Of a DNA stretch of 64,000 nt, positions 15,648 to 24,811 are shown piece after piece. The DNA is taken from assembly GCF_030815255.1 (NCBI RefSeq), contig NZ_JAUSWN010000004.1:81067-145066 (forward strand). Direction: 5' to 3'. A program made the translations under genes and the position numbers. A model generated the notes under the pieces. It ran no database searches. It was given only the letters and a program-made list of their open reading frames with translations, and was not told the DNA's origin. Position 1 is the stretch's first letter, and each line of letters opens with the position of its first letter. Origin of the DNA: Hathewaya limosa. Lineage in GTDB: Bacteria > Bacillota > Clostridia > Clostridiales > Clostridiaceae.

Positions 15648-16976
15648 ATGGCAAAACCTATCGTTGCTATTGTAGGAAGACCTAATGTAGGTAAATCTAC
15701 ATTATTTAATAAATTAGCAGGAAAAAGAATAGCTATAGTAGAAGATACACCAGGAGTTACAAGAGACAGAATTTATGCAGAATCAGAGTGGTTAAATCAC
15801 AAATTTACAATGATTGATACAGGTGGTATAGAACCTAAATCAGAGGATATAATTTTCTCACAAATGAGAAGACAGGCTGAAATGGCTATAGAAACAGCAG
15901 ATGTTATAATGTTCCTAGTTGATGGAAAGCAAGGTCTAACAGATTCAGATAATGAAGTTGCACAAATGCTTAGAAAAAGTAAAAAACCTATAGTTTTAGT
16001 TGTTAATAAGGTTGATAGAGTAGAGTTAGAAGATAGTATGTATGAATTTTATAATTTAGGTTTAGGTGAGCCTATACCAATTTCAGCTAATCAGGCACTA
16101 GGTTTAGGAGATATGCTTGATGAAGTAGTTTCTCATTTTGAAGCTATAGAAGCTTTAGAAGAGGAAGAAGAGGATATTGTTAAGATTGCTGTTATAGGAA
16201 AGCCTAATGTAGGAAAATCTTCTTTAATAAATAGAATTTTAGGCCAAGACAGAAATATAGTAAGTAATATACCAGGAACTACTCGTGATGCTGTTGATAG
16301 CTATGTTGAAACAGAAGAAGGAAAATTTGTCTTAATAGATACAGCTGGTATTAGAAGAAAGAGTAAAGTAAAAGAAGAGATAGAAAGATATAGTGTAATC
16401 AGAAGTTTAGCTTCTGTTGAGAGAGCTGATGTTTGTATATTAGTTATAGATGCAGAAGAAGGACTAACAGATCAAGATGAAAAAATCATTGGATTTGCTC
16501 ATGAACAAAATAAAGCTATTTTAGTTGTAGTAAATAAATGGGATTTAGTTGAAAAAGATAATAAGACCTTAGATATATACACAAAACAATTAAAACAAGG
16601 ATTAAACTTTATGAACTATGCAGAGTACCTATTTATATCAGCTAAAACTGGTCAAAGAGTAAATAGAGTGTTACAAAAAGTAAAAGAATGTTATGAGAGC
16701 TATTCATTTAGAGTTCAAACAGGTCTTTTAAATGATGTAATAAATAGAGCGCTTATGATGAAAGAGCCACCAGTAATTTGTGGTAGAAGATTAAAGATAT
16801 TCTATGTAACTCAAGTTGGTGTAAAACCACCTACATTTGTATTCTTTGTAAATAATCCGGAGCTTGTACATTTCTCTTATAGAAGATATTTAGAAAATCA
16901 ATTAAGAGACGGATTTGATTTTAAAGGTACAGGAATTAAATTTATATTCAGAGAGAGGAATGATAAGAATGATTAA
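15648..16976 (+). CDS. der: Der (EngA), ribosome assembly GTPase with tandem G domains
   Basis: Der matures the large ribosomal subunit. It has two GTPase domains in tandem: the first with GRPNVGKST (about 9-17), DTGG and NKVD, the second with GKPNVGKSS (about 184-192), DTAG and NKWD. A KH-like domain fills the C-terminal 90 residues (KIFYVTQVGVKPPTFVFFVN). Length 442 is typical. The 3' end overlaps gpsA by 8 bases. Confidence 0.97.
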   Translation: MAKPIVAIVGRPNVGKSTLFNKLAGKRIAIVEDTPGVTRDRIYAESEWLNHKFTMIDTGGIEPKSEDIIFSQMRRQAEMAIETADVIMFLVDGKQGLTDSDNEVAQMLRKSKKPIVLVVNKVDRVELEDSMYEFYNLGLGEPIPISANQALGLGDMLDEVVSHFEAIEALEEEEEDIVKIAVIGKPNVGKSSLINRILGQDRNIVSNIPGTTRDAVDSYVETEEGKFVLIDTAGIRRKSKVKEEIERYSVIRSLASVERADVCILVIDAEEGLTDQDEKIIGFAHEQNKAILVVVNKWDLVEKDNKTLDIYTKQLKQGLNFMNYAEYLFISAKTGQRVNRVLQKVKECYESYSFRVQTGLLNDVINRALMMKEPPVICGRRLKIFYVTQVGVKPPTFVFFVNNPELVHFSYRRYLENQLRDGFDFKGTGIKFIFRERNDKND

Positions 16977-17973
16977 AGCTACATTTCTCGGAGGGGGCAG
17001 TTTTGGAACTGCTCTCTCTACTGTATTAGCTAAAAGAGATGATTTAGATATTGTTATTTGGGATAGAAATGAAAATGTAATTAATGATATAAATTTAAAA
17101 CATGAAAATTCTAAATATTTAAAAAATATTCAATTATCTTGTAAAATTAAAGGCCAAAAAGATCTAAAAACTGCGGTGGAAGGTGCAAAATTTTTAATTT
17201 TGTCTCTTCCATCTCATGTTATAAGGGAATATAGTAAAAAGATCAGACCTTTTATATCTAAAGATACAATTATTATTAGTATTGCTAAAGGATTAGAACA
17301 AGGAACTTTAAAGAGAATGTCCGAGATAATTTCAGAGGAGGTTCCTAATAATCCTGTAGTTATATTATCAGGACCAAGTCATGCCGAAGAGATAAGTATA
17401 GGTATTCCAACAGTTATTGTAGCATCTTCTAAAGATAAAAAGTACTCTCAAGAAGTTCAAGATCTTTTTATGAATAAAGATTTAAGAGTATATACTAATG
17501 ATGATTTAGTAGCTGTTGAATTAGGGGGTGCTGTTAAAAATATTATAGCATTAGCCGCAGGAATTTTAGATGGTATGGGATATGGGGATAATGCTAAAGC
17601 TGCGTTGATGACAAGAGGTATGAGTGAAATTATCAGAATAGGTGTTAAATTGGGTGGTGATTTAAAAACTTTTTATGGTTTGACTGGTATGGGAGATTTA
17701 ATAGTTACTTGTACTAGTGTTCATAGTAGAAATAGAAGGGCAGGAATTTTAATAGGACAAGGTATGAGTATGGAAGAAGCTTGTAAAGAGGTTAATATGG
17801 TTGTAGAAGGAGTAAAAGCCTGTAAAGCTATATATGAATTAAGAGAACAAATAAATGTTTCTATGCCTATTACAGAGGCTTTATATGATGTATTGTATAA
17901 AGGAGCTAATGTAAAGGAATGTATACAAGAATTAATGACAAGAGAAAAAAAAGATGAAATTATAGATTTTTAA
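16969..17973 (+). CDS. gpsA: GpsA, NAD(P)H glycerol-3-phosphate dehydrogenase
   Basis: GpsA makes sn-glycerol-3-phosphate for phospholipid synthesis. The N-terminal Rossmann motif is FLGGGSFGTALS, the catalytic lysine region is ELGGAVKNIIALAAG, and GLTGMGDLIVTC follows. ATG 16969 is chosen because it places the Rossmann strand at the N-terminus, as in the family. ATG 16960 is possible, and an in-frame ATG at 16915 inside der would add foreign residues. The resulting 334 residues is the usual length. spoIVA follows after a terminator, an order also kept in Bacillus. Confidence 0.95.
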   Translation: MIKATFLGGGSFGTALSTVLAKRDDLDIVIWDRNENVINDINLKHENSKYLKNIQLSCKIKGQKDLKTAVEGAKFLILSLPSHVIREYSKKIRPFISKDTIIISIAKGLEQGTLKRMSEIISEEVPNNPVVILSGPSHAEEISIGIPTVIVASSKDKKYSQEVQDLFMNKDLRVYTNDDLVAVELGGAVKNIIALAAGILDGMGYGDNAKAALMTRGMSEIIRIGVKLGGDLKTFYGLTGMGDLIVTCTSVHSRNRRAGILIGQGMSMEEACKEVNMVVEGVKACKAIYELREQINVSMPITEALYDVLYKGANVKECIQELMTREKKDEIIDF

Positions 17974-18052
17974 ATTATAAGATCTCCTAATAAATATTAT
18001 ACTATCATTGATATGAAAAACTAGTTTATTATTTTTATTAGATAACATACGA

Positions 18053-18109
18053 AAAACTCCTTGTTAATGGTTGTTTGGTCACTTCCATTTAAACACAAGG
18101 AGGTTTTTT
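18053..18109 (+). terminator. Terminator after gpsA
   Basis: ACTCCTTGT pairs with ACAAGGAG (about 18056-18064 with 18095-18102), an inner AATGG/CCATT stem continues the helix, and GTTTTTT follows. It lies 80 bases past the gpsA stop. The 313-base gap between gpsA and spoIVA otherwise holds only the spoIVA promoter region. Confidence 0.7.
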
Positions 18110-18139
18110 CTTATTAAACTTTTATCAATTAAAAAATGT

Positions 18140-18167
18140 TAATATAAAATAATTTCTTTAATACAAT
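18140..18167 (+). promoter_or_regulatory. Putative sigma-E type promoter of spoIVA
   Basis: TAATATA (18140-18146) and AATACAAT (18160-18167), 13 bases apart, resemble the sigma-E elements KMATATT and CATACANT with one mismatch each. The spacing is one base shorter than the Bacillus norm of 14-15. A similar pair stands before spoVM. spoIVA is a sigma-E gene in Bacillus, so the location fits, but the region is very AT-rich. Confidence 0.4.
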
Positions 18168-18286
18168 ACTAGAAATATACGTTGCTATATTTTAATATAA
18201 ATAAAAATATTTTTTAAAGAGGTTATAAATAAATTTATTCTTCAATATATATATATTGATAAAAAGCAAATGGGAGGGTGTATATA

Positions 18287-19765
18287 TTGGAGAATTTTGA
18301 TATATATAAAGATATTGCAGAAAGAACCGAGGGGGACATATATGTTGGTGTAGTTGGTCCCGTTAGAACGGGAAAATCAACGTTTATCAAAAGATTTATG
18401 GATCTTATGGTAATACCGAACATAGAAAATCCTCATAAAAAAGAACGTGCTAAGGATGAACTTCCTCAAAGTGCTTCAGGAAAAACTATTCATACAACAG
18501 AACCTAAATTTGTACCTAATGAAGCTGTAGAAATTTCTTTTGATGAAAGTACAAAATTAAAAGTTAGAATGGTGGACTGTGTTGGATATATAGTTAAGGG
18601 GGCGTTAGGTTATAAAGAAGGGGAAGGTCATAAGATGGTAAATACACCTTGGTATGATTATGAAATTCCCTTTGAAGAAGCCGCTGAAATTGGTACTAAA
18701 AAAGTTATAAATGAACATTCTACTATAGGTATAGTAGTAACTACAGATGGGTCTATAACAGGTATACAACGAGAAGAATATCTAGAGGCTGAGGAAAGAG
18801 TTATTAATGAGTTAAAAGTTATTAATAAACCTTTTATAGTAGTATTAAATAGTAAAAATAGTACTGCACCTGAAACTTTAGAATTGAAAAAAAATATGGA
18901 AGAAAAATATGATATTCCAGTACAAGTTATAGATGTTTTAAATATGACAGAAGAACATATAAAAGAGATTTTTGCTAAAGTATTAAAAGAATTCCCTGTA
19001 AAAGAGATAAAAATAAACATGCCATCATGGATTGAAAAATTATCTCCAGAACATTGGTTAAAAATAGACTTTTTAAATGTAGTAAAGGGTATGTGTAAAA
19101 ATATATTTAAGTTAAGGGATATAAAAGAATCATTTAAAAGTGTAGAACAATGTGAATTTCTTCAAAATAATCTTTTAAAAGAAGTTAATATGGGAGATGG
19201 TACGGCAACAATGGTACTTAATCCTAAGGGGGATTTGTTTTACAAAGTTTTAAGTGAAGTAGGTCAATGTGAAATTAATGGAGAAAGTGATTTGTTAGGT
19301 ATAATAAAAGAATTTCATGAGGCGAAGGTTGAGTATGATAAGATTAAAGATGCCTTAAGAGATGTTAAAGAAACAGGATATGGTCTTGTAGCACCTCAAC
19401 TTTCAGAAATGAGATTAGAAGAACCTAAAATTGTGAAACAAGGTAATAGATATGGCGTTAAGTTAAAGGCCAGTGCACCTTCTCTTCATTTAATTAAGGC
19501 CGATATAGAGACAGAGGTATCCCCAATAATGGGAACAGAAAAACAAAGTGAAGAATTAGTAAAATCTTTGTTAGAACAATTTGAGAATGATCCATCAGAA
19601 ATTTGGCAAAGTAATATGTTTGGAAAATCTCTTGAAGTATTAGTAAAAGAAGGATTACAAAAGAAATTATATAAAATGCCAGAAGATGTTCAAACTAAAA
19701 TACAAAAAACTTTAGAAAAGATTATTAATGAAGGTAATGGCGGATTAATTTGTATAATTTTATAA
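18287..19765 (+). CDS. spoIVA: SpoIVA, spore coat basement-layer ATPase
   Basis: SpoIVA polymerises on the forespore surface and is the platform for coat assembly, anchored by SpoVM. The N-terminal ATPase has GVVGPVRTGKST (Walker A), DELPQSASGKTIHTTEPKF and the switch region VDCVGY. The C-terminus ends in the very conserved NEGNGGLICIIL. TTG 18287 is chosen because GGGAGGG (18272-18278) lies 8 bases upstream. The resulting MENFDIYKDIAERTEGD matches the family, and the length becomes 492 residues, as in B. subtilis. An upstream GTG at 18278 overlaps the ribosome binding site. Confidence 0.97.
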   Translation: MENFDIYKDIAERTEGDIYVGVVGPVRTGKSTFIKRFMDLMVIPNIENPHKKERAKDELPQSASGKTIHTTEPKFVPNEAVEISFDESTKLKVRMVDCVGYIVKGALGYKEGEGHKMVNTPWYDYEIPFEEAAEIGTKKVINEHSTIGIVVTTDGSITGIQREEYLEAEERVINELKVINKPFIVVLNSKNSTAPETLELKKNMEEKYDIPVQVIDVLNMTEEHIKEIFAKVLKEFPVKEIKINMPSWIEKLSPEHWLKIDFLNVVKGMCKNIFKLRDIKESFKSVEQCEFLQNNLLKEVNMGDGTATMVLNPKGDLFYKVLSEVGQCEINGESDLLGIIKEFHEAKVEYDKIKDALRDVKETGYGLVAPQLSEMRLEEPKIVKQGNRYGVKLKASAPSLHLIKADIETEVSPIMGTEKQSEELVKSLLEQFENDPSEIWQSNMFGKSLEVLVKEGLQKKLYKMPEDVQTKIQKTLEKIINEGNGGLICIIL

Positions 19766-19772
19766 AGTTAAT

Positions 19773-19810
19773 AATAAAACACTTTGTTTTTACAAAGTGT
19801 TTTATTATTT
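19773..19810 (+). terminator. Terminator after spoIVA
   Basis: A perfect 15-base stem, AATAAAACACTTTGT (19773-19787) with its complement (19792-19806), is followed by ATTTT. Confidence 0.85.
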
Positions 19811-19946
19811 TAAAAAAAGTATGAAAATGATGAAAAGTATCAAAAAAGAATAAAAATTTAATTTTATTCCATGACATAGTTAAAAGGTAGATATATAATT
19901 AGATTGTATGAAATTAATAATTGAAAAACAGGAGGGGATTTTAGGT

Positions 19947-20930
19947 ATGAAAAAGGTTGCTATAGTATTTAATGGGGGAACTATAAGCATGAGAGTTGAT
20001 CCTAAACTTCAAGCAGCAGTACCTACTTTAGATGGTGAACAAATAATGTCAATGGTAACAGGAATTGAAGAATATGCGGAAATTGAAACATATACTTTTT
20101 CAAGTTTACCAAGCCCACATGTTACTCCAAAGCTTATGATGGAGTTATCAGCCTATATACAAAAACTTTTAAATAGGGAAGATATTGTAGGAGTTGTAAC
20201 TACTCATGGAACAGATAGCCTAGAAGAAACAGCATATTTTTTAGATTTAACTTTAAATTCTAATAAACCGGTAATTGTTACAGGATCTATGAGAAATAGT
20301 TCAGAGTTAGGATATGATGGTCCTGCTAATTTAGCTGCATCTATATGCACCGCTATTTCGGAAGAAGCCAAAGGTAGAGGGGTTTTAGTGTGCTTAAATG
20401 ATGAAATAAATTGTGCATCAGAGGTTACAAAGGAACATTCTATGCATTTAAATACATTTAAGAGTCCTGAATTTGGACCAGTAGGTATTGTAGATAATAA
20501 TGAGGCCATATTCTACAGAGATAATCTTAATAAACAAAAAGTTTTAACAGACAAAATAGAAACTAAGGTAGATTTGATTAAAGCCGCTGCAGGGATGGAT
20601 GGTAAGTTCATAGATTTTGCTGTAAGTGAAGGAAGCAAAGGAATAGTTATAGAAGCTATGGGAAGAGGAAATTTACCTCCTAAAATGGCTGAAGCTGTAG
20701 AAAGAGCCATGGCAAAGGATGTAATAGTAGTAATGGTGTCTAGATGTTTTAAAGGAAGGGTACTAGATAGTTATGGATATAAAGGTGGAGGAAAAGAATT
20801 AAGAAATGCTGGGGTTATATTTGGAGACAGGCTTCCAGGGCAAAAAGCAAGAATAAAATTAATGGTAGCCCTTGGTAGAACTACAGATAAAGAAGAAATA
20901 AGGAAAATATTTGAGCAGGATATATATTAA
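19947..20930 (+). CDS. L-asparaginase (type I/II family)
   Basis: It hydrolyses L-asparagine to aspartate and ammonia. The nucleophile threonine lies in FNGGTISM, and the second active-site motif is TTHGTDSLEETAYFLD, followed by VTGSMR. There is no signal peptide, so the enzyme is probably cytoplasmic. ATG 19947 is chosen because AGGAGGGG (19930-19937) is 9 bases upstream. An in-frame ATG at 19908 has no such site. Length 327 fits the family. It is monocistronic between two hairpins. Confidence 0.9.
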   Translation: MKKVAIVFNGGTISMRVDPKLQAAVPTLDGEQIMSMVTGIEEYAEIETYTFSSLPSPHVTPKLMMELSAYIQKLLNREDIVGVVTTHGTDSLEETAYFLDLTLNSNKPVIVTGSMRNSSELGYDGPANLAASICTAISEEAKGRGVLVCLNDEINCASEVTKEHSMHLNTFKSPEFGPVGIVDNNEAIFYRDNLNKQKVLTDKIETKVDLIKAAAGMDGKFIDFAVSEGSKGIVIEAMGRGNLPPKMAEAVERAMAKDVIVVMVSRCFKGRVLDSYGYKGGGKELRNAGVIFGDRLPGQKARIKLMVALGRTTDKEEIRKIFEQDIY

Positions 20931-20976
20931 AATACGAACAATATAAGTGATAAAAAAATAAATGTTCGAAAATCCA

Positions 20977-21005
20977 TTGACAACGTAATATTAATTTGAT
21001 AAGAT
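20977..21005 (+). promoter_or_regulatory. Sigma-A promoter driving the riboswitch-controlled permease
   Basis: TTGACA (20977-20982), a 17-base spacer and TAAGAT (21000-21005) form a near-consensus promoter. It places the transcript start shortly before the purine aptamer. Confidence 0.75.
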
Positions 21006-21028
21006 TTAATTAATAAAACAAGCGAATA

Positions 21029-21102
21029 ACTTGCTTATATAATACTGAAAATATGGTTCAGTAGTTTCTACCGAATACCTTAAATATTCGACTATAGGCT
21101 TG
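21029..21102 (+). ncRNA. Purine riboswitch aptamer, guanine class
   Basis: The three-way junction can be drawn in full. P1 is GCTTATA (21033-21039) with TATAGGC (21093-21099). P2 is ACTGAA/TTCAGT with the 7-base loop AATATGG, and P3 is CGAATA/TATTCG with the 7-base loop CCTTAAA. The junction holds GTTTCTAC. The specificity base (position 74 in the xpt aptamer) is C at 21092, which marks guanine/hypoxanthine rather than adenine. A terminator lies between it and the permease gene, so ligand binding should switch expression off. Confidence 0.93.
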
Positions 21103-21152
21103 TCTTTGGTAATATATAAATTTTGTTTGTAAATAATTAAATTTATATAAAT

Positions 21153-21190
21153 AAAAAACCTTAAGATAGGACTATCTTAAGGTTTTTATT
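21153..21190 (+). terminator. Riboswitch expression-platform terminator
   Basis: CCTTAAGATAG (21159-21169) pairs with CTATCTTAAGG (21172-21182), extended by an A-run/T-run, and TTTTT follows. It ends 25 bases before the permease start. The P1 3' strand CTATAGG shares CTAT and AGG with the terminator's 3' arm, so it could compete in an antiterminator. Confidence 0.85.
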
Positions 21191-21210
21191 ATTTTATGGA
21201 GGGTATGTTA

Positions 21211-22569
21211 ATGGAAAAAATTTTTAAACTTAGGGAAAATAGTACAGATACTAAGAAAGAAATAATAGGGGGGATTACAACTTTTTTAACTATGGCGTAT
21301 ATTATTGCTGTAAATCCTAGTATTTTAAGTGTGACAGGTATGGATAAAGGAGCATTAGTTACAGTAACATGCATAACAGCGGCAATTATCACTATTTTTA
21401 TGGGGGTATATGCTAACTTACCTTTTGCCTTGGCATCTGGTATGGGATTAAATGCTTATTTTGCTTTTTCAGTTTGTTCTAAAGATGGTATGAATATACC
21501 TTGGCAGGTGGCTTTAACAGCAGTGTTTGTTGAAGGTATCATATTTATAGTGTTATCAGTAACTAATGTCAGGGAGAAAGTAGCTAATTGTATTCCTAAA
21601 AATATGAAGTTAGCCGTAACGGCTGGGATAGGTTTATTTATAGCTTTTATAGGATTTTGTAATGCAGGTATAGTTGTAGCAAATAAATCAACAAAAGTAT
21701 CTATTGGTGTTTTAACTTCACCTACTGTATTAATAGCTTTAGTGGGAATTTTAGTTATTGTAATATGCAGTGTAAAGAATATAAAAGGAAGTATTTTACT
21801 TGGTATATTAAGTAGTACTATAGTAGCATGGATATATGCTTTAGTACTCCCAGAAATGGCAGCTAAGCATATGATTTTTGTACCAAATAAAATATTTGAG
21901 TGTACAAGTATAAAACCAATTGCATTCAAATTAGATTTTTCATATATGGCGGATACAAAAATGTTAGGAAATTTTATAGTTGTAATATTTTCATTTTTAT
22001 TTGTAGATTTCTTTGATACGGTTGGAACTTTAGTTGGTGTAGCTTCAAAAGTAGGTATGGTAGATAAAGATGGACATGTGAAAAATGCAGGAAAGGCGCT
22101 TTTAGTAGACGCTATAGGTACAACTTTTGGTGCTGTTTTGGGTACATCTACAGTAACAACATTTGTAGAAAGTTCTTCTGGTGTTGCAGAAGGGGCTAGG
22201 ACCGGATTAGCATCTATTGTTACTGGAATACTTTTTTTTATTGCAATGTTCTTTTCACCATTATTTACAAGTATACCTGCTTGTGCTACAGCCCCAGCAC
22301 TAATTATGGTGGGATTTTTTATGATGCAAAATATTGTTAAAATTGATTTAAATGATTTTACAGAGGGTGTACCAGCATTTTTAACTATAGCACTTATGCC
22401 ATTGACATATAGTATAGGCGATGGATTAACAATTGGACTATTTTCTTATGCACTTATAAATGGAATATATAATATTATGCAAAAAATAAAAGGGCAAGAA
22501 AGAAAAGATGTTTCACCTGTAATTTATATTTTAGCAATTTTATTTATATTAAAATTCATATTCCTATAA
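21211..22569 (+). CDS. pbuG: Guanine/hypoxanthine permease (AzgA/PbuG type, NCS2 family)
   Basis: This is a membrane transporter of 452 residues with 12 or more hydrophobic segments. It starts with KKEIIGGITTFLTMAYIIAVNP and contains GMGLNAYFAF, DFFDTVGTLVGVA and GTSTVTTFVESSSGVAEGARTG (split here only for description), all hallmarks of the AzgA-type purine permeases. ATG 21211 has GGAGGG 7 bases upstream. The ATG at 21196 overlaps that site, and ATG 21205 is too close to it. Control by the upstream guanine-class riboswitch supports guanine or hypoxanthine as substrate. Confidence 0.92.
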   Translation: MEKIFKLRENSTDTKKEIIGGITTFLTMAYIIAVNPSILSVTGMDKGALVTVTCITAAIITIFMGVYANLPFALASGMGLNAYFAFSVCSKDGMNIPWQVALTAVFVEGIIFIVLSVTNVREKVANCIPKNMKLAVTAGIGLFIAFIGFCNAGIVVANKSTKVSIGVLTSPTVLIALVGILVIVICSVKNIKGSILLGILSSTIVAWIYALVLPEMAAKHMIFVPNKIFECTSIKPIAFKLDFSYMADTKMLGNFIVVIFSFLFVDFFDTVGTLVGVASKVGMVDKDGHVKNAGKALLVDAIGTTFGAVLGTSTVTTFVESSSGVAEGARTGLASIVTGILFFIAMFFSPLFTSIPACATAPALIMVGFFMMQNIVKIDLNDFTEGVPAFLTIALMPLTYSIGDGLTIGLFSYALINGIYNIMQKIKGQERKDVSPVIYILAILFILKFIFL

Positions 22570-22603
22570 TATTAAAATTTATGTTAAAATAAAATATAAA
22601 ATT

Positions 22604-22650
22604 AACTCTCTTTATTTAGTAGGTTTATTTAATAAAGAGAGTTTTTATTT
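22604..22650 (+). terminator. Terminator after the purine permease
   Basis: AACTCTCTTTATT (22604-22616) pairs with AATAAAGAGAGTT (22631-22643) over a 14-base loop, followed by TTTATTTT. Confidence 0.85.
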
Positions 22651-22730
22651 TGATAAATTGTAAACTATTTGTGTAAAATAGTTGATTTTTTTATGAAAAT
22701 ATGTTTTAAATAATATGATAAGAATAAAAT

Positions 22731-22760
22731 TTGAAATAAGTATTTTTTTTTATGTATAAT
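22731..22760 (+). promoter_or_regulatory. Promoter of the yicC-remA-gmk-rpoZ-coaBC unit
   Basis: TTGAAA (22731-22736), an 18-base spacer and TATAAT (22755-22760), about 40 bases before yicC. Confidence 0.6.
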
Positions 22761-22800
22761 TTATAGTATATTTATAGACCATAATTGGAAGGTGAATAGT

Positions 22801-23682
22801 ATGGCAAATAGTATGACTGGGTTTGGTAGAGGTACCAGCACAGATGGTGGTAAAACCTTTATAATAGAAATCAAAAGTGTAAATCATAGATTTCAAGAAG
22901 TATCGGTGAAACTTCCAAGAACATTTATGTCCTTAGAAGACAGGATAAGAACACAAGTTAAGAATTCTTTAAAAAGAGGAAAAGTAGATATATACATAAC
23001 TCAGAAAGATTACGAAAAAGAATCTACTGAAGCTGTTTTAAATATTAGTTTGGCTGAAAGTTATTTAAAGTGTTTTAAAACCTTAAGCGAAAAATTTGGA
23101 TTAAGAGATGATGTTACTGTAGGATCTATTTCAAGATACCCTGAAGTTATTTCATTAGAACAAAAAGAAGAAGATTTAGAAAAAGTGTGGGGCATTATGG
23201 AAAAAGCTTTACAACAAGCTATTGAAAATTTACTTTCTATGAGAAAACAAGAAGGTAAAAAATTAGAAGAGGATCTTTTAAACAAATGTACTCATATAAC
23301 ACAATTGGTAGATTCTGTAAAAGAAAGATCACCGCTAGTGGTTTTAGAATATAAAAATAAATTAAGTGCAAGATTAAAGGATTTAATGGATGAAGTGAAG
23401 AATTATGATGAGGGTAGAGTTGCTATGGAAATAGCTATATTTGCTGATAAGGCTAGTATAGATGAAGAAATAACAAGACTATATAGTCATGTTGAGCAAA
23501 TTAAATCTACATTAAATTTAAATGAATCCATTGGAAGAAAATTAGATTTTATTGTACAAGAAATGAATAGAGAAGCAAATACTATTGCCTCAAAAGCAAA
23601 TGACCTAGAAATATTAAATTATACTTTAGAACTTAAAAATGATATTGAAAAAATTAGAGAACAAGTACAAAATATTGAATAA
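22801..23682 (+). CDS. yicC: YicC-family endoribonuclease
   Basis: YicC proteins have been described as endoribonucleases. The 293-residue protein has the N-terminal MANSMTGFGRG and IKSVNHRFQEVSVKLPR, and the C-terminal signature GRKLDFIVQEMNREANTIASKA. ATG 22801 is 8 bases after GGAAGG. The GTG at 22792 overlaps that site and is rejected. remA, gmk, rpoZ, coaBC and priA follow in the order found in Bacillus, where this gene is called yloC. Confidence 0.93.
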   Translation: MANSMTGFGRGTSTDGGKTFIIEIKSVNHRFQEVSVKLPRTFMSLEDRIRTQVKNSLKRGKVDIYITQKDYEKESTEAVLNISLAESYLKCFKTLSEKFGLRDDVTVGSISRYPEVISLEQKEEDLEKVWGIMEKALQQAIENLLSMRKQEGKKLEEDLLNKCTHITQLVDSVKERSPLVVLEYKNKLSARLKDLMDEVKNYDEGRVAMEIAIFADKASIDEEITRLYSHVEQIKSTLNLNESIGRKLDFIVQEMNREANTIASKANDLEILNYTLELKNDIEKIREQVQNIE

Positions 23683-23701
23683 TTACATGTAGGAGGGTTT
23701 T

Positions 23702-23974
23702 ATGAATATAAAATTAATAAATATAGGATTTGGTAATATTGTATCAGCTAATAGATTAGTTGCTATAGTAAGTCCGGAATCAGCACCTATAAAAAGAATA
23801 ATTCAAGAAGCTAGAGATAGAGGAATGCTTATAGATGCTACTTATGGTAGAAGAACAAGAGCGGTTATTATAACAGATAGTGACCACATAATTTTATCAG
23901 CAGTTCAACCTGAAACTGTAGCTCATAGATTATCTGTTAAGGATGAAGAAGCTATGGATGAGGTGGATGAATAA
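23702..23974 (+). CDS. remA: RemA-family DNA-binding protein (DUF370)
   Basis: This small protein of 90 residues has the family core LINIGFGNIVSANRLVAI and GRRTRAVIITDSDHIILSAVQPETVAHR. In Bacillus, RemA is a sequence-specific activator of matrix and osmoprotection genes. Its targets in clostridia cannot be read from this window. The stop codon is followed directly by the gmk ATG. Confidence 0.92.
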   Translation: MNIKLINIGFGNIVSANRLVAIVSPESAPIKRIIQEARDRGMLIDATYGRRTRAVIITDSDHIILSAVQPETVAHRLSVKDEEAMDEVDE

Positions 23975-24592
23975 ATGAAACAAAAGGGGTTATTAATAGT
24001 AATATCAGGTCCATCAGGTGCAGGAAAGGGTACCGTTTGTAAGGAAATACTAAAGAATGAAGCTTATTGGTTATCAGTTTCCGCAACAACAAGAACACCT
24101 AGAGCAGGTGAAGTTAATGGTAAAAGTTACTTCTTTTTAGAAAAAGAAGAATTTATAAAAAAGATAGAGAATAGCCAATTCTTCGAGTATGCAGAGGTAT
24201 ACGGAAATTATTATGGAACTCCTAAAGATAAAATAATGGAAAAGATCGATGCAGGTATAGATGTAATTTTAGAGATTGATATTCAAGGTGCATTGAAGGT
24301 TAAGGAGATCTATCCAGAAGGTGTATTTGTATTTATTATGCCTCCATCTATGAAAGAACTAAAGAATAGAATATTAGGTAGAGGAAGCGAAACTGAAGAA
24401 AGTTTGAATTTAAGATTCCAATCGGCGTTTAAAGAATTAAATTATGTATCAAAATATAACTATATGGTAATAAATGATATAGTAAGCAATGCTGCTGAAA
24501 AAATAGAGGCTATAATAAAGGCCGAAAAATGCAGAGCAGATAGACAAAAAGATTTTTGTGAAGATATAATAGGAGGCTATGAAAATGACTAA
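23975..24592 (+). CDS. gmk: Guanylate kinase
   Basis: It phosphorylates GMP to GDP with ATP. The P loop is ISGPSGAGKGT, the GMP-binding region has SATTRTPRAGEVNGKSYFF and EYAEVYGNYYGTP, and the lid has RILGRGSETEES. Length 205 is normal. The start abuts the remA stop (TAAATG), and the 3' end overlaps rpoZ by 8 bases, so the cluster is translationally coupled. Confidence 0.97.
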   Translation: MKQKGLLIVISGPSGAGKGTVCKEILKNEAYWLSVSATTRTPRAGEVNGKSYFFLEKEEFIKKIENSQFFEYAEVYGNYYGTPKDKIMEKIDAGIDVILEIDIQGALKVKEIYPEGVFVFIMPPSMKELKNRILGRGSETEESLNLRFQSAFKELNYVSKYNYMVINDIVSNAAEKIEAIIKAEKCRADRQKDFCEDIIGGYEND

Positions 24593-24809
24593 TTCAGATG
24601 CAATGATAAACCCATCAGTGGTAAATTTATTAAAAAAGGTAGATAATAGATACTCTTTAATAATTTCTACTTCAAAAAGAGCTAGACAAATTATTGATGG
24701 CGAAGAAGTACTTGTAAATACAAAATCTACAAAACCACTTACAGTTGCTATAAATGAGATTAATCAAGGCGTTATAACAGTTCAAAGAATAAAGGATGGT
24801 ATCAAATAA
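24585..24809 (+). CDS. rpoZ: RNA polymerase omega subunit
   Basis: This is the small subunit that helps assemble RNA polymerase. The 74 residues include NPSVVNLLKKVDNRYSLII and TSKRARQIIDGEE, the conserved omega core. ATG 24585 is 8 bases after AGGAGG (24571-24576), while ATG 24579 is only 2 bases away, so the shorter form is preferred. It lies between gmk and coaBC, as in most Firmicutes. Confidence 0.94.
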   Translation: MTNSDAMINPSVVNLLKKVDNRYSLIISTSKRARQIIDGEEVLVNTKSTKPLTVAINEINQGVITVQRIKDGIK

Positions 24810-24811
24810 CC

